DNA of 13,725 bases from Paracoccaceae bacterium (GTDB taxonomy: Bacteria; Pseudomonadota; Alphaproteobacteria; Rhodobacterales; Rhodobacteraceae): NCBI GenBank assembly GCA_007119835.1, contig SKOX01000023.1:1-13725 (forward strand), written 5' to 3'. Shown here piece after piece: positions 7,402-12,910 of this stretch; within the stretch, counting starts at the first letter, position 1, and each line of letters starts with the position of its first letter. The position numbers were made by a program, and so were the translations under genes. The notes beneath the pieces were generated by a model that was not told the DNA's origin, did not search any database, and worked only from the letters and a program-made list of their open reading frames with translations.

Positions 7402-8310
7402 CTACTGCCTTTCCGTCCTGCGTGCTTCTTCCGACCGCGGCGGTGTGAGCGCATTCGCCACCGCCTCGGCGATGCCGAGCAGATCCGGCACCACGCTCGC
7501 ACCGGCCTGGGCCAGCGCCGCCCGCTTCCCCGGCACGTTCTCATCGGCCGAGCCGAGAAGCGCGCCGGCATGCCCCATCCGCTTGCCTGCTGGAGCGTGC
7601 AGCCCGGCGATGTAGGCGACTACCGGCTTGCGCATCTGCGCGACCACCTCGGCCGCATCGAGCTCGCTGCGCCCGCCGATCTCGCCGATGAGAACGACAG
7701 CCTCCGTTGCAGCATCTGCGTCGAACATCTTCAGCACATCGGCGTGGCTGGTGCCGACAACCGGGTCGCCGCCGAGGCAGGCCACCGTGCTCTGACCCAG
7801 TCCGAGCCCGTTAAGCTCCGCGATCACCTCGTAAGTCAGCGTCCCGCTCTTCGAGACGATCCCAACCGGACCTGGGACGAGAAGGCGCTCGTTCAGGTCC
7901 GAGAGGTTCGCCTGCCCAGGACTGATGCAGCCCGCGCTGTTCGGCCCCAGGATGCGCGCACCGCGCGCCTCGCCATAGGCGCTCATGAAGACCGCGTCGT
8001 GGACGGGTACGCCCTCGGCGTAGACGACGATGGTGCGCAGTCCGGCGGCGACGGCCTCGATGACCGCATCGAGGGCCGACCGCGCCGGCACGCAGACGAA
8101 ACTCGCATTCGCGCCGGTGACCGCCACCGCTTCGCTGCACGACGCGAAGACGGGGGCATCGGCCATCCTCCCTCCAGGCCGCCCTGGAGAGACGCCGGCC
8201 ACAAGCGGACTGCCCTCGTCGCGCATCCGGGCCGCGAGATTGGCGCCGGTGTGGCCGGTGATCCCCTGCACGAGAATGCGCGTTTCGCCGTCGACCAGGA
8301 TCGCCATCAT
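7402..8310 (-). CDS. SucD-like CoA ligase alpha subunit (ADP-forming)
   Basis: Protein of 302 residues, close to SucD (about 290). It forms the CoA-binding and phosphohistidine subunit of a carboxylate-CoA ligase with the upstream SucC-like protein. The CoA-binding fold opens with '[15 protein letters not shown]' (11-25). The active-site histidine is H247 in '[12 protein letters not shown]' (242-253), and 'GEIGGRSE' (209-216) matches the loop that contacts it. '[11 protein letters not shown]' (122-132) replaces the near-invariant GPNCPG, so the usual cysteine is serine here. The C-terminal dozen residues are a charged tail. It starts at the first of two consecutive ATG codons, which overlaps the SucC-like stop as ATGA. 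Its place among crotonases and a transporter, with no TCA-cycle genes, suggests a dedicated catabolic ligase rather than housekeeping succinyl-CoA synthetase (inference). MtkB-type malate-CoA ligase is another relative. Confidence 0.9.
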   Translation of the reverse strand: MMAILVDGETRILVQGITGHTGANLAARMRDEGSPLVAGVSPGRPGGRMADAPVFASCSEAVAVTGANASFVCVPARSALDAVIEAVAAGLRTIVVYAEGVPVHDAVFMSAYGEARGARILGPNSAGCISPGQANLSDLNERLLVPGPVGIVSKSGTLTYEVIAELNGLGLGQSTVACLGGDPVVGTSHADVLKMFDADAATEAVVLIGEIGGRSELDAAEVVAQMRKPVVAYIAGLHAPAGKRMGHAGALLGSADENVPGKRAALAQAGASVVPDLLGIAEAVANALTPPRSEEARRTERQ

Positions 8311-9425
8311 CGCCCTCTGGCCGCATCTGCGAGACCGTCGAGCGCAGGCACTAGGTCTTCGTGCACCTGAAAGCCCCGCTCGACAAGCAGGCGGCGCCCC
8401 TCGTCAGCCTGCCGTCCCTTCAGCCGGATAACGACTCTCCCGCGCAGCGGGCTCATCTCCTGAGCCTGCACGAGCATTCTTGCAAACTCGTCGCAGAGAG
8501 CGGTCTGCATGAAGGCATTGAGCAAGGTCAGGCGTGGACCGGCGGCCGCCACGGCGGCGAAGACCCGCGCGAGCACCTCGCCCCCCGCCAGAACCGTCCC
8601 GCCTAGATCCACGACCGCCCGCACCTTGTGGCCCCGCTCGACGAGCAAGTCGAGCGTCGCCATCATCAGCCCCGCGCCGCTCACGACAGCGACAACGTCG
8701 CCGTCCGGATCGACCTCGACGCCGACCGCGCCTGTGGCCCTCAAGCTCTGCTCGAGCGTACTCGCAGCAGCCGCCTGAGCGTCTCCGTCATCCGGCGTGT
8801 CACGCCGAAAGCGCGCATTGTCGTCAAGAGTGACCTTGGCGTCCGCCGCTATGACACCGCCGTCGGCCGTCAACGCGAGCGGATTGACCTCGGCGAGCGT
8901 CGCGTCCTCGGCCACGACGAGCCTGTAGAGCGCCCGCACAACCTCGCCATAGGCGCGCCGGGTCTCGCCCTCGACCTTCGCCGCCTCCAGCACCCTCGCG
9001 ATATGGAAGTCGCGCAATCTAATCAGAGGATCGACCGGCACCCGCGTCAGCGCCTCCGGCGGCAGGCTCTCCACCTCGACGCCGCCTCCAAGTGCGTGGA
9101 CGAGGGTGAGACACCGCCGGTCGCGGTCGAGCGCCACGGCGAGGTAGTCCTCGCGGCGAATGTCAAGGCGGCGCTCGATCAGGATCGCGTCAACCCGATG
9201 GCCGCCGATCTTGCGGTCGAGAAGGCCGCGCGCCAACGCGTCGGCCGCTGCGCTGTCCTCCGCGAAGTGTATGCCACCGGCCTTGCCCCGGCCTCCGGCA
9301 GCGACCTGCGCCTTGACGACGTACCCTCCCGGCGCGTTCGGCCGCTCCGGCCAGAGGCTGCCATCGGGCACCGGAATGCCGTAGCGGCGCAACAACGCCT
9401 TGCCCTGATGCTCAAGCAGATCCAT
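8307..9425 (-). CDS. SucC-like CoA ligase beta subunit (ATP-grasp)
   Basis: Protein of 372 residues (E. coli SucC is about 388). The N-terminal ATP-grasp part shows 'MDLLEHQGKALLRRYGIPVP' (1-20), the nucleotide loop 'VVKAQVAAGGRGKAGGI' (36-52), and the metal/nucleotide residues of 'LAEVNPLAL' (177-185) and 'DAKVTLDDNA' (195-204). The C-terminal half is the CoA-ligase flavodoxin-like domain, with 'VVSGAGLMMATLDLL' (247-261). It diverges where substrate specificity is expected: 'NAFMQTALCD' (303-312) stands where succinyl-CoA synthetases have NIFGGIVRCD, and 'DLGGTV' (273-278) replaces DVGGGA. It is therefore a paralogue that probably activates a carboxylate other than succinate (inference). 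ATG 9425 has GAGG 4 bases upstream, and the previous gene's stop lies 6 bases away; the 3' end overlaps the SucD-like gene by 4 bases. Confidence 0.9.
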   Translation of the reverse strand: MDLLEHQGKALLRRYGIPVPDGSLWPERPNAPGGYVVKAQVAAGGRGKAGGIHFAEDSAAADALARGLLDRKIGGHRVDAILIERRLDIRREDYLAVALDRDRRCLTLVHALGGGVEVESLPPEALTRVPVDPLIRLRDFHIARVLEAAKVEGETRRAYGEVVRALYRLVVAEDATLAEVNPLALTADGGVIAADAKVTLDDNARFRRDTPDDGDAQAAAASTLEQSLRATGAVGVEVDPDGDVVAVVSGAGLMMATLDLLVERGHKVRAVVDLGGTVLAGGEVLARVFAAVAAAGPRLTLLNAFMQTALCDEFARMLVQAQEMSPLRGRVVIRLKGRQADEGRRLLVERGFQVHEDLVPALDGLADAARGR

Positions 9426-9431
9426 CGCGCC

Positions 9432-10205
9432 TCAGCCCCGCTTGCGTGCCGCGCGCTCCGCGAAGAAGGCTTCCATCATACGCTGCGGCTCGCCGCTTGC
9501 GTAGGCCTCGCGTTGAATACGGCTGCCCGCCGAGAGCGCGTCCTCGAACCCTGCCTGCGTCATCTCCGCAAAGCGCTGCTTGTTGAGACGCATGGCGACG
9601 GGTGGCTTGGCCGCCAATTCGGCCGCGATATCCATCGCCTTCGCCCGGACCTCGTGAGGCTCGACGAGATGGTGGATCAGCCCGATGCGGTGGCACTCCT
9701 CACCGTCCATCATCCGGCCGGTGAGCGTGAGCTCGACTGTGCGCGACAGGCCCAGCATCTCCTTCATGAGCCAAGGACCCAGCGTGCTGGCGATGCCGGA
9801 GTTTATCTCTGGCTGGCCCATTTGGCTGCCGCGGTGCCCGACCCTGATGTCGCACTGCAGCGCAACCTGGAAGGCTGAACCCGCGGCGACGCCGTTCAGA
9901 GCGGCGATCAGCGGCTTCCGCATGCCCCGGATCGCGCCATAGAGCCGTCGCCACTCCTCGATCCAAGCCTCGGCCCGCTCCCCTTCGAATGCCTTTGACT
10001 CGGAGAGGTCCTGACCAGCTGAGAAGGCCCTGTCGCCTGCACCCGTCAGCACCACGGCCCTGACGGCCTCCTCGGCATTCGCCGCCTCGAGCGCCTCTGC
10101 GAGTTCAACGCGCATTGGCGCATGCCAGGCGTTCAATACGCCCGGCCGATTCAGTGTCACCGTCTCGACCGCATCGCGCCTTTCGACGATCAGGTATTCG
10201 TACAT
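9432..10205 (-). CDS. Enoyl-CoA hydratase/isomerase family protein (crotonase 1)
   Basis: Crotonase-fold protein of 257 residues, a standard length. 'VTLNRPGVLNAW' (16-27) opens the fold. 'FSAGQDLSES' (61-70) and 'NGVAAGSAFQVALQCDIRVG' (104-123) form the CoA/oxyanion region. Both positions equivalent to the catalytic glutamates of rat mitochondrial enoyl-CoA hydratase (Glu144, Glu164) appear acidic: E133 in 'GQPEINSGI' and E158 in 'TVELTLTGR', so hydration or dehydration chemistry is plausible. ATG 10205 follows AGGAAGG (10218-10212) by 6 bases and lies within the end of the upstream crotonase gene (16-base overlap). It probably acts on the thioester made by the downstream SucCD-like ligase; the exact reaction (hydratase, isomerase, C-N lyase) cannot be settled from sequence. 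Confidence 0.92.
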   Translation of the reverse strand: MYEYLIVERRDAVETVTLNRPGVLNAWHAPMRVELAEALEAANAEEAVRAVVLTGAGDRAFSAGQDLSESKAFEGERAEAWIEEWRRLYGAIRGMRKPLIAALNGVAAGSAFQVALQCDIRVGHRGSQMGQPEINSGIASTLGPWLMKEMLGLSRTVELTLTGRMMDGEECHRIGLIHHLVEPHEVRAKAMDIAAELAAKPPVAMRLNKQRFAEMTQAGFEDALSAGSRIQREAYASGEPQRMMEAFFAERAARKRG

Positions 10206-10993
10206 GCCTGGCCTTCCTGCTTGTCTTTTGCCGCGCGACCAGTCCGGCGGCTCAAAAATCGCCCCATCTCCGCTTGGGGCGCACCGGTAGCGATGGCCGC
10301 GCTCTGATAGCGCTCCGCCGCGGCCTCGGCCTCAAGCAATCCCTCACGCCGGCCGGCGCGCAGATGCGCCATCGTCAGCCGGAGCGCCGTCGGTGGCTTT
10401 TCCGCCAGCGATCGAGCGATGGCGGCCGCGCGCTCGGCGAGCGCCTCCGGTGGCACGACCTCATGGACGAGACCCCATTCTGCCGCCTCCCCTGCACGTA
10501 CTTCTCGGCCCGTCAGCACGAGGTCGATCGCCCTCGAGAGACCGAGATGGACGCCGAGCAGGTGGCCGCCGACAATCGCCGGCAGCCCGACATTCACCTC
10601 AGCCATTAGAAGGCGCGCCTCCGGCACGGCGACCCGTATGTCAGCGAGGAGCGCCGTCTGCAGTCCTGCACCCGCCGCAACGCCATTGATCGCAGCCACG
10701 ATCGGCTTCGGAAAGTGTGCAAATGCGTGGAAATAGACCCGCCAGCCGGCCATCCATTCGGGACCGGCTCCTTCCGCAAGCTCGGCGCTCTCGCCAAGAT
10801 CCTGCCCTGCGCAGAAGGCGCGGTCGCCACTGCCCGTCAGTACCACCACCCGAACCGCTTCGTCGCCTGCCGCGTGGCCCAGAAGGTCGCCGACCGCGCG
10901 CCGCAGCGGGGCATTGAGCGCGTTCAGCCTCTCGGGCCGGTTCAGTTGAACCGTCAGCACGGCGTCTTCGTCCCGCGTCTCCATTAAAGGCAT
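10190..10993 (-). CDS. Enoyl-CoA hydratase/isomerase family protein (crotonase 2), first gene of operon
   Basis: Crotonase-fold protein of about 267 residues, paralogous to the next gene. 'VQLNRPERLNALNAPLRRAV' precedes 'FCAGQDLGES' and 'NGVAAGAGLQTALLADIRVA', the oxyanion-hole region. The first catalytic-glutamate position is kept ('LLMAEVNVGLPAIVGG'), while the second reads Asp in 'AIDLVLTGR', unlike crotonase 1; the two paralogues may catalyse different steps. The C-terminus is basic and charged ('SRRTGRAAKDKQEGQ'). The start is uncertain: ATG 10993 has a weak GGAT at the right distance, ATG 10984 is equally possible, and the longer TTG 11005 lies between the two operator palindromes. A good TTGACA-type promoter lies just upstream, and the predicted transcript start leaves a leader of about 25 bases. 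Confidence 0.88.
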   Translation of the reverse strand: MPLMETRDEDAVLTVQLNRPERLNALNAPLRRAVGDLLGHAAGDEAVRVVVLTGSGDRAFCAGQDLGESAELAEGAGPEWMAGWRVYFHAFAHFPKPIVAAINGVAAGAGLQTALLADIRVAVPEARLLMAEVNVGLPAIVGGHLLGVHLGLSRAIDLVLTGREVRAGEAAEWGLVHEVVPPEALAERAAAIARSLAEKPPTALRLTMAHLRAGRREGLLEAEAAAERYQSAAIATGAPQAEMGRFLSRRTGRAAKDKQEGQACTNT

Positions 10994-11007
10994 ATTGCTA
11001 TCCAATA
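10993..11007. promoter_or_regulatory. Operator-like palindrome 1
   Basis: TATTG-CTATC-CAATA, a perfect 5-bp inverted repeat with a 5-base spacer. It shares 12 of 15 bases with palindrome 2 and is centred 20 bases from it. It lies immediately upstream of, and touches, the start codon chosen for crotonase 2. The 15-bp palindromic format suits an IclR-family dimer, but binding is inferred. Confidence 0.6.
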
Positions 11008-11011
11008 CCGC

Positions 11012-11028
11012 CTATTGCTTCTCAATAG
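11012..11028. promoter_or_regulatory. Operator-like palindrome 2
   Basis: CTATTG-CTTCT-CAATAG, a perfect 6-bp inverted repeat with a 5-base spacer. Its outer edge overlaps the predicted -10 element of the operon promoter (11025-11030) and it covers the likely transcription start near 11018. That is the geometry expected for repression of the nine-gene operon. It lies 65 bases upstream of the divergent dehydrogenase start. Confidence 0.62.
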
Positions 11029-11054
11029 TGCGAGCGCTAGGCAGGGCTTGTCAA
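11025..11054 (-). promoter_or_regulatory. Sigma-70-type promoter for the nine-gene operon
   Basis: On the minus strand the -35 is a perfect TTGACA (11054-11049). An 18-base spacer leads to CACTAT (11030-11025), a weak -10 that keeps the key second A and final T. Predicted start near 11018. The weak -10 fits a regulated promoter. I found no convincing promoter facing the divergent plus-strand gene. Confidence 0.5.
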
Positions 11055-11080
11055 CCGAGAGCTTCACCAGCTTCGTTGCA

Positions 11081-11088
11081 GAAGGAAG
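11081..11088 (+). promoter_or_regulatory. Shine-Dalgarno of the DadA-like gene
   Basis: GAAGGAAG, with AAGGA 6 bases before GTG 11093. It supports the GTG start over the upstream TTG at 11015, which lies inside palindrome 2 and would add 26 residues ahead of the FAD-binding strand. Confidence 0.65.
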
Positions 11089-11092
11089 TGGC

Positions 11093-12340
11093 GTGTCTGC
11101 GTCGAGCATCGTGGTCGTGATTGGGGCGGGAATCGTCGGCGTCTCGGCGGCCCTCTGGTTGAGACGAGCCGGCGTCGACGTCGTGCTGGTCGACAGGATC
11201 GGGCCCGGCGAAGCTACGTCATACGGCAATGCAGGCGTCCTCGCGGCCTGCGCCGTCGTGCCGGTGACCGGCCCGAAGCTCGCGCGCCGCCTGCCGCGCT
11301 ATCTGCTCGATCGCAACTCCCCGCTCTACCTCCGCTGGCCTTATCTCCCGAAGCTGGCCCCCTGGCTTGCGAGGTATCTCGCAGTCGCCAACGACCGCGA
11401 CACCCGCCGCATCGCCGAGGGGCTCACGCAGATCGTCGCTGACAGCGTGGCCCAGCACCGTGCCCTCGCAGAAGGCACACCCGCGGCTCAGTGGCTCGTC
11501 GAGAGCGATTACGCCTACGCCTACGCCGATCGCCGTGCCTTCGATGCCGATGCCTACGCCTGGGAGCTTCGCGCCCTTGCGGGCTTCGAGCCCACGATCA
11601 TTGAGGGGACGGACGTGCAGCGGCACGAGCCCTCGCTCGGCCCCAGCACCGGTCTGATAGCATCGCTGCGCGGCCACGGTTTCGTTCGAGATCCAGGCGC
11701 GTACGTCGCCGCTCTTGCTGCAGCTTTCGAGGGGTCTGGTGGCCGGATCCTCAGGGCGAACGTGACGGGGATCGAAATCGAGCGAGGCCGGTTGCGATGC
11801 GTCGCCACGGACAGCGGACCCCTCAACTGCGATGCATGCGTCATTGCCGCCGGGGTCTGGTCGAAACCAATCATGGACGCACTCCGCATCGTCGTCCCGC
11901 TCGAGAGCGAGCGCGGCTATCATGTGGTGTTCAAGGGCGCGACTGGCGGGCCGCGGCGCCCCGTGATGATCGCAGCCGGCAAGTTCGTCGCCACGCCGAT
12001 GAAGGCGGGTCTGCGCTGTGCCGGAATAGTGGAGTTCGGCGGCACACGGGCAGGTCCCTCTCGCGCCCCGTTAGCGTTCCTGCGCCGCCATGCCCGACTT
12101 GCCTTCCCTTCGCTCGAGGCGGTTGCAGAGGAAGAGTGGCTCGGACACCGCCCGGCGCCAGCCGATAGCCTGCCGCTCATCGGCGAGATTGACGGTACCC
12201 GGGTTTTTGCCGCCTTCGGCCATCATCACATAGGCCTCACATCAGGACCCAAGACCGGACGGCTCGTCGCTGAAGCCGTTACCGGTCAGACTCCAAGCGC
12301 GGACCTTTCCCACTTCCAGCCGAGCCGCTTCTCTTCATGA
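11093..12340 (+). CDS. DadA-like FAD-dependent D-amino-acid dehydrogenase
   Basis: Protein of 415 residues, the size of DadA. The N-terminal FAD-binding motif is 'IVVVIGAGIVGVSAALWLRR' (6-25), then 'GEATSYGNAGVLAACAVVPV' (39-58), matching the DadA S-YGNAG motif. Mid-protein 'GFVRDPGAYVAALAAAF', late 'GHRPAPADSLPLIG' and C-terminal 'GHHHIGLTSGPKTGRLVAEA' are typical of the D-amino-acid dehydrogenase group of the DAO superfamily. Such enzymes oxidise D-amino acids, imino acids or hydroxyprolines to imines, passing electrons to the respiratory chain. The gene diverges from the operon and shares the operator region, so co-regulation is likely. Its C-terminus 'FQPSRFSS' ends exactly where insertion-sequence debris begins; the last residues or stop may derive from that junction, though length suggests little or nothing essential is missing. 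The substrate is not determinable here. Confidence 0.9.
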   Translation: MSASSIVVVIGAGIVGVSAALWLRRAGVDVVLVDRIGPGEATSYGNAGVLAACAVVPVTGPKLARRLPRYLLDRNSPLYLRWPYLPKLAPWLARYLAVANDRDTRRIAEGLTQIVADSVAQHRALAEGTPAAQWLVESDYAYAYADRRAFDADAYAWELRALAGFEPTIIEGTDVQRHEPSLGPSTGLIASLRGHGFVRDPGAYVAALAAAFEGSGGRILRANVTGIEIERGRLRCVATDSGPLNCDACVIAAGVWSKPIMDALRIVVPLESERGYHVVFKGATGGPRRPVMIAAGKFVATPMKAGLRCAGIVEFGGTRAGPSRAPLAFLRRHARLAFPSLEAVAEEEWLGHRPAPADSLPLIGEIDGTRVFAAFGHHHIGLTSGPKTGRLVAEAVTGQTPSADLSHFQPSRFSS

Positions 12341-12600
12341 GGCCCGCTTGTGGCTGGAAAGGTTGTCCATGATCACGATGTCGCCAGTGCGGAAGTTCGG
12401 CGCCAGCACCTGCGGGACATAGGCCTTGAACCAGTCGCAGTTGATCGGACCGTCGCGAACCATGGGGGCGACCATGCCGTCGATGCGGCGGCCGGCGACG
12501 AGCGTCGTGGTCTTCCGGTGGCCTTGTGGGAATCCCATGCACGAAGCCGTTCCCCCGCGCGTGCAGGGCGGTTCCGAGCATCCCCTTCCGGAGGGAAGGC
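12335..12600 (-). pseudogene. IS630-family DDE transposase fragment, frameshifted and truncated
   Basis: The minus strand reads 'GFPQGHRKTTTLVAG' (from about 12538 down), 'GMVAPMVRDGPIN' and 'FRTGDIVIMDNLSSHKRA', then stops at 12335. This is the middle of the IS630-type DDE domain, including the second catalytic Asp in 'IMDNLSSHK'. Just upstream, another frame reads 'LHARGNGFVHGIP', the preceding piece of the same protein; the switch falls at about 12530-12540, consistent with one extra base in a C run. The N-terminal part with the first Asp and the C-terminal part with the final Glu are absent. The fragment ends against the 3' end of the DadA-like gene. It is non-functional. Confidence 0.8.
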
Positions 12601-12731
12601 GCGCTCGCCAACGACTGCAACGACATGGACGCGACCTGGCTGCGGCGTATGATCCGGATGTAGTCCCCGTCCAGCTCCATGGCGCGGGCGGACCTGCCGA
12701 AGGGATCAACCAAAAATCTGTAGAAAGGGCG
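12601..12731. other. Spacer between two IS remnants, possible small-gene fragment
   Basis: No intact gene. On the minus strand from about 12728 one frame reads 'PFYRFLVDPFGRSARAMELD', which resembles the start of the short DUF6894-like proteins common in alphaproteobacteria; it then loses any recognisable character before the IS630 piece. It begins only 4 bases from the IS3-type terminus, so it may be the target gene interrupted by that element. Low confidence. Confidence 0.3.
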
Positions 12732-12890
12732 TGAACCGGACCCGGTCCTTGGACACTCGGTTGCGTCACGCGGCCATGGGGGTGGTCGCAAGGTCGTGCT
12801 GTCGGCGCATGGCGTGCGGGCTGAGGTGGCCGTTCTTTTCGATCAGCCATTCGGCGTTGTAGCTGGCGATGAAGGCGCGGACGCCGAGCC
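12732..12890 (-). mobile_element. IS3-type element, terminal remnant with inverted-repeat end
   Basis: The transposase tail (next entry) is followed by about 10 bases and then a terminal-repeat-like stretch at 12732-12755, plus-strand TGAACCGGACCCGG then TCCTTGGACA. TG..CA ends with this GGTCC/GGACA composition recall IS3-family termini. The other end and most of the element are missing: only about 160 bases survive, abutting the choline-sulfatase 3' end. Confidence 0.6.
12766..12885 (-). pseudogene. IS3-family transposase (integrase core) C-terminal fragment
   Basis: About 40 residues, 'VRAFIASYNAEWLIEKNG' then 'HLSPHAMRRQHDLATTPMAA' and a stop at 12766. This matches the C-terminus of IS3-type rve transposases ('..YNAEWLIEKNG..SP..AR'). 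The catalytic DDE core is absent; upstream the frame runs into the choline-sulfatase gene in a different register. Remnant only. Confidence 0.75.
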
Positions 12891-12910
12891 GAGCGGCGTG
12901 GACCGCCAGC

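Noticed and set aside
7335..7571. N-terminal extension of the solute-binding protein to 7571
   Set aside because: It would bury the Tat signal after 79 Arg-rich residues and ignore the strong ribosome site at 7347-7342.
7402..9425. Housekeeping TCA-cycle sucCD
   Set aside because: Divergent substrate loop and Cys-to-Ser change, and no mdh, sucAB or other TCA genes nearby.
8628..9878. Long plus-strand open frame of 416 codons
   Set aside because: Antisense to the SucC-like and crotonase genes, which show clear family motifs; no recognisable protein in this frame.
11219..11923. Minus-strand open frame of 234 codons inside the DadA-like gene
   Set aside because: Shadow of a well-supported FAD enzyme; no motifs of its own.
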